DNA of 64,000 nucleotides from Nocardioides astragali (GCF_024436375.1 NZ_JAFMZM010000004.1:682001-746000), one strand, 5' to 3'. Counted from the stretch's first letter, positions 27,103 to 36,197 are shown. Made by a program: numbers and translations. Notes: a model not told the origin generated them from the letters alone.

Positions 27103-28803
27103 TCACGATAGGTCGGAGGGGTGCTCCGGACCAGAGGAGTCGGGGTCGGCGGCCCCGGTGGTGCCGGGCTTGCCGGCGTCGGCGTAGGACTGCACCACCG
27201 AGATCGTGAGCGGGAAGTCGATGGCCAGGTCGCGGAAGAGCAGCTCGCCGGCGGTCGAGGCTGCTGCGGTCACCTCCGTGGCGACGGCATCCGCCAGCTC
27301 CGCCGGTGCGTGGACGACCACCTCGTCGTGCAGGAAGAAGACCAGGTGCGGCCGGGCGTCGAGGGGTCCCGCGTCCACGAGACGCCAGAGCCGGTTGCGC
27401 AGGTCGGCGATCCAGCACAGTGCCCACTCGGCGCCGGTGCCCTGCACGACGAAGTTGCGGGTGAACCTCCCGTAGGCGCGCCGGTGCCGGTCCTGGCCCT
27501 CGAGGTCGACAGGCGGCGCCTCGGGCGACTCGTCCCACGAGCCGCCGAGGGCCGGACAGCCGCGACCGAGCAGGGTGCGTACGACCTGACCGCGCTCGCC
27601 GGCACGGGCTGCGTCCTCGACGAGGCCGAACGCCTCCGGGTAGCGCCGGGTCAGCCCGGCCACCATCCGGCCGCTCTCACCGCTCGTCGCCCCGTACATC
27701 GCACCGAGCAGGCCGAGCTTGGCGTCCTGGCGGGTGGCGACGGCTCCGTCGTCGACCATGCCTTGGTAGAGGTCCGCGCCGCGCGCCGCGCGGGCCAGCG
27801 CCTGGTCGCTGCTCATGCCCGCGAGCACGCGTGGTTCGAGCTGGGCGACGTCGGCGACGACGAGCACCCAACCCTCGTCCGCGACGGCCGCGGAGCGGAC
27901 CTGCACGGGGAAGGACAGGGCACCACCGCCGTTGGAGGACCAGCGCCCGGTCGTGGACCCGGCAGGCTGGTAGGACGGCCGGAAGCGACCATCGCTGACC
28001 CACTGGTCGATCCACGCCCAGCCGTTGGTCTGGAAGAGGTGCGCGAGCCGCCGGTAGCGCACGAGCGGCTCGATCGCCGGGTGGTCGACCGCGCGCAAGG
28101 TCGACCGGCGGGTGTCCTTCACCTCGACGCCTGCCCGACGGAGCGCGATCAGCAGCTCGGGCTGCGAGTCGGGGTTGAGGCCGGGGGAGTCGAGGAGCCG
28201 CCGGATCTCGTCCATGAGCTCCTCCAGCACCCGGGGTCGCCCGCCGCGCGGTGGCCTCGGCCCCAGCAGGTCGGCGAGCAGGCGCTCGTGCACGTCGACC
28301 CGCCACGGCACACCCGCGTACGTCATCTCGGCAGCGGCGAGCGCGCCGGCAGACTCGGCGGCCACCAGCAGGCCTAGTCGGGTGGGCTCGGCGGAGGCCG
28401 CGATCGCAGCCAGCTGCCGGGCGTCCTCCAGATCGGCCCGCAGGTGCTCGGCGGTGTCGTCGGCGCTGAAGAGTGCCGGCTCGGTCGGGACCGCAGGTCG
28501 AAGGCGGTCCCAGAGGTCCGACTGCTCGCCTGCCAGCAGTCCGCCATCGACCGCGGGCGCCCGGCGCAGCAGGTGGTGGCACAGCCGCAGGTCGTGGCAG
28601 CGCGAGACCCTGACCCCCGCAGCGAGCAGCGGTGCATACCAGCGGGCCGTGTCGTCCCACACCCAGCGCGGGGGCCCGGACGGGTCTGTCTCCCTCTCGC
28701 GGACGTAGGCCGGGAGGTCGGTGATCGCGACGACCTGCTCCGCACCGCCGTCCACGACCCGCACGCGGTCGTCCGGCAGCCGGGAGAGCAGGACGCGGGA
28801 CAT
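27103..28803 (-). CDS. family A DNA polymerase-like protein (short, PolA-related)
   Basis: 566 residues. The polymerase motifs of family A are visible: motif A as D-V-A-Q-L-E-P-R (DYSQIELR in PolA), motif B with K-L-G-L-L-G-A-M-Y-G, and motif C as H-D-E-V-V-V. The N-terminal 200 residues take the place of a 3'-5' exonuclease domain, but the usual D-x-E metal site is not evident. There is no 5' nuclease domain. Proteins of this size are often annotated as bifunctional exonuclease/polymerase in actinobacteria beside a full PolA; a role in repair is inferred. GGGGAGG eight bases before the ATG is the ribosome binding site. Confidence 0.85.
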   Translation of the reverse strand: MSRVLLSRLPDDRVRVVDGGAEQVVAITDLPAYVRERETDPSGPPRWVWDDTARWYAPLLAAGVRVSRCHDLRLCHHLLRRAPAVDGGLLAGEQSDLWDRLRPAVPTEPALFSADDTAEHLRADLEDARQLAAIAASAEPTRLGLLVAAESAGALAAAEMTYAGVPWRVDVHERLLADLLGPRPPRGGRPRVLEELMDEIRRLLDSPGLNPDSQPELLIALRRAGVEVKDTRRSTLRAVDHPAIEPLVRYRRLAHLFQTNGWAWIDQWVSDGRFRPSYQPAGSTTGRWSSNGGGALSFPVQVRSAAVADEGWVLVVADVAQLEPRVLAGMSSDQALARAARGADLYQGMVDDGAVATRQDAKLGLLGAMYGATSGESGRMVAGLTRRYPEAFGLVEDAARAGERGQVVRTLLGRGCPALGGSWDESPEAPPVDLEGQDRHRRAYGRFTRNFVVQGTGAEWALCWIADLRNRLWRLVDAGPLDARPHLVFFLHDEVVVHAPAELADAVATEVTAAASTAGELLFRDLAIDFPLTISVVQSYADAGKPGTTGAADPDSSGPEHPSDLS

Positions 28804-28864
28804 GGGGACAGCCTCCCCGACGGAACCGACAGCTCCCGCCTTGCCCCACCCGGATGATGGGGGC

Positions 28865-29317
28865 GTGCTGCACCGACATCCCTTCCTGAGCCTGCTGACC
28901 GTCCTCTACCTGGGCTTCGTCGGCCTGGTCACGCTGACCCCGGGCTCGGAGCAGCCCGACTACTCGTGGTGGGCGGCGCGGGTCCTCGACCGGCTGCAGC
29001 GCTATCCCGACCTCGACCCGCTCACCACCCGCCTCAGCGTCGAGCGCGTCGAGTTCCTGGCCAACATCGGGCTCTTCGTGCCGCTGGGGGTCTTCCTGCT
29101 GCTCCTCTTCGGCACGCGTGGGTGGTGGGTGGCGCTGGCCGCGGGCATCGTGCTGACCTCGATGATCGAGAACGTCCAGCGCTCGATCCCGGGCCGGGTC
29201 CCCGACCCGCGCGACGTCGCCGCCAACTCGATCGGCATGTTCCTCGGGGTCGCCCTGGCGCTGGTCCTGACGATGCCCGCCACCCTCCGGCGTCGCCGCG
29301 TGCGAGCGCCCGCCTAG
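28865..29317 (+). CDS. VanZ-like membrane protein
   Basis: 150 residues with four hydrophobic segments. The first ends in L-T-P-G and the second contains E-F-L-A-N-I-G-L-F-V-P-L-G, the mark of VanZ-like proteins. A later N-S-I-G-M-F-L-G is also typical. VanZ lowers teicoplanin binding in some Firmicutes, but most members are of unknown function and no van genes lie nearby. The GTG at 28865 follows GATGAT by six bases, again suggesting a leaderless start. It ends with a four-base overlap with the convergent amidohydrolase gene. Confidence 0.82.
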   Translation: MLHRHPFLSLLTVLYLGFVGLVTLTPGSEQPDYSWWAARVLDRLQRYPDLDPLTTRLSVERVEFLANIGLFVPLGVFLLLLFGTRGWWVALAAGIVLTSMIENVQRSIPGRVPDPRDVAANSIGMFLGVALALVLTMPATLRRRRVRAPA

Positions 29318-30033
29318 CGCGCCGACCGACGGGCGTGCGTCCGGGCCGCCTCCACCAGGCCGGCCATCAGCCCGATCTCGACGCGGATCTCCGGATGCCA
29401 CTGCACCGCGAGGCAGAAGCGCTCGCCACTCGCCTCGATCGCCTCGACGGTCCCGTCGGCGGCGCGGGCGACGGCCGTGAAGCCCGGGTGGGTGGCCACG
29501 GACTGGTGGTGGTGGCAGCTGACCTCGAGCCGGGCTCCGACGAGCCCGGCGAGCCTGGAGCCCGCCTCTGTGTCCACCGCGACCGCGCCGTAGGTGTCGC
29601 CGCCGGGGGAGTGCGTCTCGTGCCCGACGAGGTCGGGGGTGTGCTGGTCGAGCGTGCCGCCGGCGTGCACGGCCATCAGCTGCATGCCGCGGCAGATTCC
29701 CAGCACCGGCAGCTGGGCCTGCGCGGCAGCCGTGAGCAGCGCGAGCTCCCAGTCGTCGCGGTCGGGCTGCCATCCCGTCGTCCTCGGGTGTGGCTGGGCG
29801 CCGTACCTCCCGGGGTCGACGTCGGCGCCACCGGAGACGACGAGCGCGTCGATCCGCGACACCAGCCGCTCAGCGGCGACGGGCAGGGAGACCGGAGGAA
29901 GCAGCAGGGGTACGCCGCCCGCAGCCTCCAGCGCCACGGCGTACTCCGTGGGAAGCAGGTCGGCGCGGGCGTCCCACACTCCCCACATGGCCTGCTGGCG
30001 GTAGGTCGTCAGCCCGACGACAGGAGCATCCAT
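29314..30033 (-). CDS. gamma-glutamyl-gamma-aminobutyrate hydrolase-like class I amidotransferase
   Basis: 239 residues of the peptidase C26 family (PuuD-like). The nucleophile cysteine lies in G-I-C-R-G-M-Q, and the catalytic histidine and glutamate in Q-W-H-P-E. In the gamma-glutamylation pathway it frees glutamate from the oxidised gamma-glutamyl product. It is the distal gene of the minus-strand cluster with an SDR, an aldehyde dehydrogenase and a glutamine synthetase-like ligase; the gap to the SDR is 13 bases. The exact leaving group depends on the substrate discussed for the cluster. Confidence 0.88.
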   Translation of the reverse strand: MDAPVVGLTTYRQQAMWGVWDARADLLPTEYAVALEAAGGVPLLLPPVSLPVAAERLVSRIDALVVSGGADVDPGRYGAQPHPRTTGWQPDRDDWELALLTAAAQAQLPVLGICRGMQLMAVHAGGTLDQHTPDLVGHETHSPGGDTYGAVAVDTEAGSRLAGLVGARLEVSCHHHQSVATHPGFTAVARAADGTVEAIEASGERFCLAVQWHPEIRVEIGLMAGLVEAARTHARRSAR

Positions 30034-30046
30034 GGCGCCTCCCGCA

Positions 30047-30826
30047 TCAGAGCGGCGTGACGTAGGCGCCAGAGATGCCGCCGTCGACGAGGAAGGTGTT
30101 GGCGGTCATGAAGCTCGACTCGTCGGAGGCGAGGAACAGCACCGCGTTGGCCATCTCCTCGGGCTCCCCGAACCGGCCCATGGGCACGTGGACCAGGCGC
30201 CGGGCGGCGCGCTCGGCGTCGCTGGCGAACAGCTCCTTGAGCAACGGCGTGTTGACCGGGCCCGGGCACAGGGCGTTGACCCGCACACCCTCCCGCGCGA
30301 ACTGCACCCCGAGCTCGCGCGACATCGACAGCACGCCGCCCTTGGAGGCGGAGTACGAGATCTGGGAGGTGGCCGCGCCCATCACCGCGACGAACGAGGC
30401 GGTGTTGATGATCGAGCCGCGCTTCTGCTCGAGCATGTAGGGCAGGGCGGCCTTGCAGCAGAGGTAGACGCTGGTCAGGTTGACCTCCTGCACACGTCGC
30501 CACGCCTCGAGGTCGGTGTCGAGGATCGAGTCGTCCTCCGGGGGCGAGATGCCGGCGTTGTTGAAAGCGATGTCGACCGAGCCGTAGGTGTCCTTGGCGG
30601 TCCGGAACAGCGCGTCGACCTCCTCCTTGGAGGTCACGTCGACGTGCACGTAGGTCACCACCTCGGGCCCGCCCAGCTCCGCGGCGAGCGCCGCCCCGGC
30701 CGCGTCGTCGATGTCGCCGATCACGACCCGGGCACCCTCCTCGACGAAGCGGCGTACGGTCGCCAGGCCGATGCCGCTGCAACCGCCGGTGACGACGGCC
30801 GTCCGGCCCTCGATGCGTCCTGCCAT
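30047..30826 (-). CDS. short-chain dehydrogenase/reductase
   Basis: 259 residues of a classical SDR: nucleotide-binding T-G-G-C-S-G-I-G, N-N-A-G-I-S, and the catalytic Y-S-A-S-K. The acidic residue after strand 2 (I-G-D-I-D-D) favours NAD over NADP. In this cluster it occupies the place where the putrescine pathway has an FAD oxidase, so it may oxidise a gamma-glutamylated amino alcohol to the aldehyde. An AAAGGAA ribosome binding site precedes the ATG at 30826. It lies 57 bases downstream of the aldehyde dehydrogenase gene. Confidence 0.88.
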   Translation of the reverse strand: MAGRIEGRTAVVTGGCSGIGLATVRRFVEEGARVVIGDIDDAAGAALAAELGGPEVVTYVHVDVTSKEEVDALFRTAKDTYGSVDIAFNNAGISPPEDDSILDTDLEAWRRVQEVNLTSVYLCCKAALPYMLEQKRGSIINTASFVAVMGAATSQISYSASKGGVLSMSRELGVQFAREGVRVNALCPGPVNTPLLKELFASDAERAARRLVHVPMGRFGEPEEMANAVLFLASDESSFMTANTFLVDGGISGAYVTPL

Positions 30827-30883
30827 GCCAGGTTCCTTTCGCGAAGCGTGAGTGGGGCTCGATGAGGGTGGGATCCCGGGGGA

Positions 30884-32236
30884 TCAGTGGGCGATGAACA
30901 CGTTCTTCTCCTCGGTGAACGCGTGGGGTGCGTCGGGACCGAGCTCGCGGCCGAGGCCGGACTGCTTGTAGCCGCCGAAGGGCGTCCAGTACCTCACCGA
31001 GGAGTGGCTGTTGACCGACAGGTTGCCGGCCTCGACACGTCGGGCCACCCGCAGCGCCCGACCGACGTCGGCAGTGAAGATCGAGCCGGACAGGCCGTAC
31101 TCCGTGTCGTTGGCGAGGGCCACGGCCTCGTCCTCGTCGTCGAAGGCCATCACCGCCACGACGGGGCCGAAGACCTCCTCGCGCCACACCGGCTCACTCG
31201 TGTCGGTCGACTCCACCACGGTCGGGGGCAGCCACCAGCCCGGGCCGTCTGGGGCGCTGCCGGTGAAGGCGACGGTGGCGCCGTCGAGGTAGGCCTGCAC
31301 GGAGTCGCGCTGGCCGGCGGAGACCAGGGGGCCCATCTCGCTCCGCTCGTCGGCGGGATCGAGCACCCGCAGCGTCTTGACCGCGGTCTCGAGGCGGCCG
31401 ACGAACTCGTCGTACGCCGAGCGCTGCACGAGGATCCGTGAGCGTGCGCAGCAGTCCTGGCCGGCGTTGTCGAAGACCGCGTACGGCGCACTCGCGGCCG
31501 CCGCTGCCACGTCGGTGTCGGCGAAGACGATGTTGGCACTTTTGCCACCCAGCTCGAGGGTCACCCGCTTCACCTGGTCCGCGCAGCCCGCCATGATCTG
31601 CTTGCCGACGGTGGTGGAGCCGGTGAAGCAGACCTTGCGCACGAGCGGGTGCGTGACGAAACGCTCGCCGACGACCGAGCCCTTGCCGGGGATCACGTTG
31701 AGGACACCCTCGGGCAGGCCGGCCTCCAGGGCGAGCTCAGCGATCCGGATCGCGGTCAGCGGAGTCAGCTCGGCCGGCTTCAGCACGACGGTGTTGCCGG
31801 CCGCGAGCGCGGGAGCGAAGCCCCAGGCCGCGATCGGCATCGGGAAGTTCCAGGGGACGATGATCCCCACGACGCCCAGCGGCTCGTGGAAGGTCACGTC
31901 GGTGCCGCCCGCGACCGGGATCTGCCGTCCGAAGAGCCGCTCCGGCGCCGCCGAGTAGTAGTTGAGGCAGTCGCGGACGTTGCCGGCCTCCCAACGTGCG
32001 TTGCCGATGGTGTGTCCGGCGTTGAGGACCTCCAGCTGGGCCAGCTCCTCGAGGTGCTCGTCGACGACGGCGGCGAACGCGCGCAGCAGCCGGGCCCGCT
32101 CGCCCGGCGCGACGTCGCGCCAGGCCGGGAAGGTGTCGTGAGCCCTCGCGATGACGGCGTCAGCGTCCTCGAGGGAGGCCGAGTCGGGGGACGCGTCCAG
32201 CTCCAGCCCGGTGGTCGGGTTGATCAGGGTGCTCAT
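30884..32236 (-). CDS. NAD-dependent aldehyde dehydrogenase
   Basis: 450 residues of the ALDH superfamily. The cofactor-binding G-S-T-T-V-G-K, the general-base glutamate in L-E-L-G-G-K and the catalytic cysteine in A-G-Q-D-C-C are all present. It is close in layout to PuuC-like and betaine aldehyde dehydrogenases. In the cluster it would oxidise a gamma-glutamyl aldehyde to the acid before hydrolysis. I start it at the ATG at 32236, with GAGGA eight bases upstream; the open frame continues far upstream in antisense to the ligase gene and is not coding there. Confidence 0.92.
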   Translation of the reverse strand: MSTLINPTTGLELDASPDSASLEDADAVIARAHDTFPAWRDVAPGERARLLRAFAAVVDEHLEELAQLEVLNAGHTIGNARWEAGNVRDCLNYYSAAPERLFGRQIPVAGGTDVTFHEPLGVVGIIVPWNFPMPIAAWGFAPALAAGNTVVLKPAELTPLTAIRIAELALEAGLPEGVLNVIPGKGSVVGERFVTHPLVRKVCFTGSTTVGKQIMAGCADQVKRVTLELGGKSANIVFADTDVAAAAASAPYAVFDNAGQDCCARSRILVQRSAYDEFVGRLETAVKTLRVLDPADERSEMGPLVSAGQRDSVQAYLDGATVAFTGSAPDGPGWWLPPTVVESTDTSEPVWREEVFGPVVAVMAFDDEDEAVALANDTEYGLSGSIFTADVGRALRVARRVEAGNLSVNSHSSVRYWTPFGGYKQSGLGRELGPDAPHAFTEEKNVFIAH

Positions 32237-32307
32237 GGTCGGGGTCCTCGCGGAGTTGTGTGACGGGGGAGCGGAGCGGGGGAGGAGCAGAACTCCGTGG
32301 GGGGTCT

Positions 32308-33675
32308 TCACAGCCTCTCGAAGCCGCGCACGAGCTCCCAGTCGGTGACGGCAGCGTTGTAGGCCGCCAGCTCGATGTCGGCCATGTTGGCGTAGTGGTC
32401 CACGACCTCGTCGCCCAGCGCCTTCCGGACCACGGTGGAGGAGTGGAACCGCTCCCTGGCGGCAAGCATCGTGCTCGGCACCCGGGGCTTGTCGGAGGCG
32501 TACGCGTTGCCGGTGAGCTCGGGCTCGAGCTCGATCTCGCCGTCGATGCCGTGCAGGCCGCCGGCGATCATCGCCGCCAGGGCGAGGTAGGGGTTGGCGT
32601 CGGCGCCGGGGATGCGGTTCTCCATTCGCGCACCCGCGCCGCGACCGACGAGTCGCACCGCGCACGTGCGGTTGTCCAGGCCCCAGCCGAGGGTGGTGGG
32701 GGCGAACGAGCCCTCGGCGAAGCGCTTGTAGGAGTTGATGTTGGGCGCGAAGAACAACGTGAAGTCGGCCGCCGTGGCCAGCACGCCCGCGATGAACCGG
32801 TCGTAGAGCGGCGTACGCGCGTCCTTGTCCGCGTCCCAGAACACGAGCTCGCCGTCGGCGCCTCGCAGTGAGAGGTGGATGTGGCACGAGCTGCCCTCGC
32901 GCTCGTTGGGCTTGGCCATGAAGGTGATGGACTTGCCGTGCTGGGCCGCGATCTCCTTCGCCGCGTTCTTGTAGACGACGTGGTTGTCGGCGGTGGTCAG
33001 CGCATCGTTGAAGAGGAAGCCGACCTCGTGCTGACCGAAGTTGCACTCGCCCTTCGCGCCCTCGACGTCCAGCCCGGCGGCGTACATGTGGTTGCGGATG
33101 TCGCGGAGGAGCGGCTCGACGCGGGTGGTGCCGAGGATGGAGTAGTCGACGTTGTACTGGTTGGCCGGCACGAGGTCGCGGTAGCCCTTGCGCCATGCCT
33201 CCTCGTAGGTGTCCTCGTAGACCACCAGCTCCAGCTCGGTGCCGGCCTGCGCGACCAGTCCGCGGTCGGCGAGCCGGTCCAGCTGCGCCTTGAGGATCGA
33301 TCGCGGGCTGGCCGCCACCGGGCGGTGGTCGGCCCACTCGAGGTCGCACTGGACCATCGCCGTCGCCGGCAGCCACGGCAGGAGGCGGATGGTCTGCTCG
33401 TCCATGACGAACTCCATGTCGCCGTAGCCCTGCTCCCACGACGTCATCGCGTAGCCGTCGACGGTGTTCATGTCCACATCGACGGCGAGGAGGTAGTTGC
33501 AGCCCTCGGTGCCGTGACCGACGACGTGGTCGAGGAAGTAGCGCCCGTGCAGCCGCTTGCCCTGCAGGCGCCCCTGCATGTCGGTGAACGCGAGGACGAC
33601 CGTGTCGACGTCGCCCGCCTCGATACGTCCCCGCAGGTCGTCCATGGTCAGGTGGCGGTCGTTGCGTGTGCTCAC
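32308..33675 (-). CDS. glutamine synthetase-like gamma-glutamyl-amine ligase
   Basis: 455 residues of the type III/PuuA-like glutamine synthetase family. Metal and glutamate site motifs are recognisable: K-G-E-C-N-F-G-Q-H-E, S-S-C-H-I-H and M-E-N-R-I-P-G-A. The family couples glutamate to an amine with ATP: PuuA uses putrescine, Streptomyces GlnA3 polyamines and GlnA4 ethanolamine. It lacks the adenylylation loop of GlnA-I. The GTG at 33675 has GGAG five bases upstream. The cluster partners (SDR, ALDH, hydrolase) suggest that it performs the first, substrate-capturing step. Confidence 0.9.
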   Translation of the reverse strand: MSTRNDRHLTMDDLRGRIEAGDVDTVVLAFTDMQGRLQGKRLHGRYFLDHVVGHGTEGCNYLLAVDVDMNTVDGYAMTSWEQGYGDMEFVMDEQTIRLLPWLPATAMVQCDLEWADHRPVAASPRSILKAQLDRLADRGLVAQAGTELELVVYEDTYEEAWRKGYRDLVPANQYNVDYSILGTTRVEPLLRDIRNHMYAAGLDVEGAKGECNFGQHEVGFLFNDALTTADNHVVYKNAAKEIAAQHGKSITFMAKPNEREGSSCHIHLSLRGADGELVFWDADKDARTPLYDRFIAGVLATAADFTLFFAPNINSYKRFAEGSFAPTTLGWGLDNRTCAVRLVGRGAGARMENRIPGADANPYLALAAMIAGGLHGIDGEIELEPELTGNAYASDKPRVPSTMLAARERFHSSTVVRKALGDEVVDHYANMADIELAAYNAAVTDWELVRGFERL

Positions 33676-33716
33676 ATGGTCTCCAGTTCCGGGCAGGTGT
33701 CGGTCAGACGGGGCAG

Positions 33717-34451
33717 TCAGACGAGCAGGCCGCGCAGCAGTGCCGCGGTGTCGTCGCAGTGGTCCTCCATCACCGTCCGGGCCCGGTCGGGGCGCCCGTT
33801 GAGGATGGCCGTGCAGATCAGTCGGTGCTGCCGGTGGGAGTGACCGATGTTGGGCTCGAGCGACGGGATCGCCGCGAGCATCGAGTCCAGGGTCGACTGC
33901 ACAGAGGTGACCGCCTCCTGGAGCCGGGCTGAGCCGCTCAGCGAGGCGATGGTGAGGTGGAGCCGCGAGTCGGCCTGCCGGTGGGCGCGCTTGCCCGCCG
34001 CGTCCTGCACGGCGGCCTCCGTCGCAACCAGCCGGTCGCGGTCGGGCGCTGAGAGGTCGTGCCTGGCGGCGAGGTGGGCGGCGCCCGGCTCGACGACCCG
34101 GCGGAACTCCAGCGCGTCGAGCCACTCCGACTTCGTCTCGGCGGAGACCCGCGAGAGTCCGCCACGGAAGCGACCGCGGGCCTGTGACGTCACCGTCGAT
34201 CCGCCGCCGCGGCCGCGCCTGGTCTCGACCAGGCCGGCCTGCCGCAGGGCGGCGATGGCCTCGCGCAGGGTCGCGCGGCTGACCGCGAGGCGTGCGGCGA
34301 GCTCCCGTTCGGGCGGCAGGAGACTGCCGACCGGGTAGACCCCGAGGCGGATGGCGGTCGCGAGCTGCTCGACGCAGCCTTCGAATGCGTGGTGGCCGCG
34401 CACCGGCCGGAGCACCGCAGCGGTGAGGTGCTCGTGCGGCTGCGCGGTCAT
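33717..34451 (-). CDS. GntR/FadR-type transcriptional regulator
   Basis: 244 residues. An N-terminal winged helix contains E-L-A-A-R-L-A-V-S-R-A-T-L-R-E-A and is followed by an all-helical FCD effector domain with the metal-ligand histidine pattern. It lies between the catabolic genes and the divergent APC permease gene, the classic position for a local repressor. Its own promoter appears as TTGACG (34481-34486, minus strand), 17 bases, CAGACT, then six bases to the ATG. An inverted repeat at 34487-34504 touches the -35. The inducer is probably the amine substrate or its glutamylated form. Confidence 0.88.
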   Translation of the reverse strand: MTAQPHEHLTAAVLRPVRGHHAFEGCVEQLATAIRLGVYPVGSLLPPERELAARLAVSRATLREAIAALRQAGLVETRRGRGGGSTVTSQARGRFRGGLSRVSAETKSEWLDALEFRRVVEPGAAHLAARHDLSAPDRDRLVATEAAVQDAAGKRAHRQADSRLHLTIASLSGSARLQEAVTSVQSTLDSMLAAIPSLEPNIGHSHRQHRLICTAILNGRPDRARTVMEDHCDDTAALLRGLLV

Positions 34452-34486
34452 GGGGCCAGTCTGTGCACGATCGGCCAAGACGTCAA

Positions 34487-34549
34487 TGGTCGGAGTTCAG
34501 ACCAATTTTCGTCAGGACCCTTTACGGCCGATCCGACCGGGTCTACCGT
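34487..34549 (+). promoter_or_regulatory. divergent promoter region with GntR-type inverted repeat
   Basis: TGGTC-N8-GACCA (34487-34504) resembles FadR-family operators and abuts the regulator gene's -35. On the plus strand, TTTACG (34521-34526), a 17-base spacer and TACCGT (34544-34549) form a good promoter for the permease gene, whose ribosome binding site is GAGAGG near 34571. Confidence 0.65.
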
Positions 34550-34586
34550 GCCGATCACCCACTGACGCCGCGAGAGGTGTGCCCAT

Positions 34587-36197
34587 ATGTCTGCACCAGA
34601 GTCCGCCGAACCACGCGAACTGACCGACGACGAGAAGCACCTGGCCAAGCTCGGCTACAGCCAGGAGCTGAATCGCTCGTGGTCGGGGTTCTCGAACTTC
34701 GCCATCTCGTTCTCGATCATCTCGATCCTGGCCGGGTGCTTCACGAACTTCGGCGCCGGCTTCAACAACGGCGGCCCGATCTCGATCTCCTGGTCGTGGC
34801 CGATCCTCGGCGTGCTCATCCTCATCATCGGCTTCACGATGTCCGAGCTCGTGTCGGCCTATCCGACCTCGGGTGGCATCTACTGGTGGGCCTCGAAGCT
34901 CGGCGGACCGGCGGCGGGATTCTTCACCGGCTGGCTGAACCTCATCGGGCTCGTGGCCGTGACAGCGGGCGTCGGGTACGGATGTGCGACGTTCATCGAC
35001 CTCACGATCAGCACGTGGTCCGAGAGCTTCGCCGCCAACTACTCGCTGACCCGGGTCTTCCTGATCTTCGTGGTCGTCCTGGTGCTGATCTCGGTGCTGA
35101 ACATCTTCAGCAGCCACCTGATGGCGATCATGAACAACGTGTCCGTGTGGTGGCACGTGGTGGGAGCGGCAGCGATCGTCCTGATCCTGCTGTTCGTCCC
35201 CGACCAGCACCAGTCGTTCAACTATGTCTTCACGGAGCGGTTCAACAACTCGGGCTACTTCGACGGGGACACGACCAACTTCGGGTTCTGGTTCGCGATC
35301 GTCCCGTTCGGCTTCCTGCTGACGCAGTACACGATCACCGGGTTCGACGCCTGTGCGCACCTGTCGGAGGAGACGGCGTCGGCGTCGACCGCGGCGGCCA
35401 AGGGCATCTGGCAGTCGATCCTCTACTCGGTCCTCGGTGGCTACCTCCTGCTGTTGGCGGTCGTCTTCGCCATCCCGGACGACGCCAGTGGCAACCCGGA
35501 CAACGCGGGCGTCGGGGCCGGCGGCGTGGCGTACATCTTCGTGCAGTCGATGGGCGCGAACTGGGGCGGGCTGGTCCTCTTCATCTCTGCCTCGGCGCAG
35601 TTCTTCTGCGCCACGTCGTGCATGACGTCCGCGTCGCGTATGACCTTCGCGTTCGCCCGCGACGGTGGCATCCCGGGGTCCAACACGCTGAAGAAGCTCA
35701 CCGCGACGCGCGTGCCTGCCAACGCCGTCATGTTCGTGGCGGCCTGCGCAGCGGCCGTGACGCTGCCCGCGCTGGTCGAGGTCAACATCGGCACGCCCGA
35801 CGCGCCGCTGATCGTCCCCGTCGCCTTCTACGCCGTGACGTCCATCGCGGTCATGGGTCTCTACCTTGCCTTCGCGATCCCGATCTGGCTCAGGTGGAAG
35901 CACGGCGACCGCTTCGAGCTCGGCGCGTGGAACAACGGCGCGAAGTACAAGTGGATGAACCCGCTCGCCGTGGCCGAGATCGTGACCGTCATCTTCTTCC
36001 TGTCCTTGCCGTTCGTCCCGGGAGGCAACCCGTTCAGCGACTCCGACTTCCAGTGGAAGTTCGTCAACTACGCCCCGCTTGTCACCCTGGCGTCGCTGCT
36101 GCTCCTGACGATCTGGTGGAACGCGTCGGCCAAGAACTGGTTCACCGGGCCCAAGCACACCATCGACGAGGCGGTCGTCAAGGCGTTCGACGCCTGA
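34587..36197 (+). CDS. APC-superfamily amino acid/amine permease
   Basis: 536 residues with 12 membrane helices. The N-terminal F-S-N-F-A-I-S-F-S-I-I-S and the G-G-I-Y-W-W-A stretch match the ACT/GABA-choline permease branch of the APC superfamily. These proton symporters take up GABA, choline, ethanolamine or polyamines. It is divergent from the GntR regulator and the gamma-glutamylation genes, so it is the likely importer for that pathway. The ATG at 34587 has GAGAGG upstream. A terminator hairpin follows 20 bases after the stop. Confidence 0.9.
   Translation: MSAPESAEPRELTDDEKHLAKLGYSQELNRSWSGFSNFAISFSIISILAGCFTNFGAGFNNGGPISISWSWPILGVLILIIGFTMSELVSAYPTSGGIYWWASKLGGPAAGFFTGWLNLIGLVAVTAGVGYGCATFIDLTISTWSESFAANYSLTRVFLIFVVVLVLISVLNIFSSHLMAIMNNVSVWWHVVGAAAIVLILLFVPDQHQSFNYVFTERFNNSGYFDGDTTNFGFWFAIVPFGFLLTQYTITGFDACAHLSEETASASTAAAKGIWQSILYSVLGGYLLLLAVVFAIPDDASGNPDNAGVGAGGVAYIFVQSMGANWGGLVLFISASAQFFCATSCMTSASRMTFAFARDGGIPGSNTLKKLTATRVPANAVMFVAACAAAVTLPALVEVNIGTPDAPLIVPVAFYAVTSIAVMGLYLAFAIPIWLRWKHGDRFELGAWNNGAKYKWMNPLAVAEIVTVIFFLSLPFVPGGNPFSDSDFQWKFVNYAPLVTLASLLLLTIWWNASAKNWFTGPKHTIDEAVVKAFDA

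Noticed and set aside
28865..29317. Glycopeptide resistance locus marked by VanZ
   Set aside because: No vanHAX or vanRS genes are near; VanZ-like proteins are widespread without resistance.
30884..33439. A single 851-codon protein joining the aldehyde dehydrogenase with an upstream extension
   Set aside because: The extra N-terminal part is antisense-frame noise over the ligase gene; the ALDH family starts at the ATG at 32236 behind a ribosome site.
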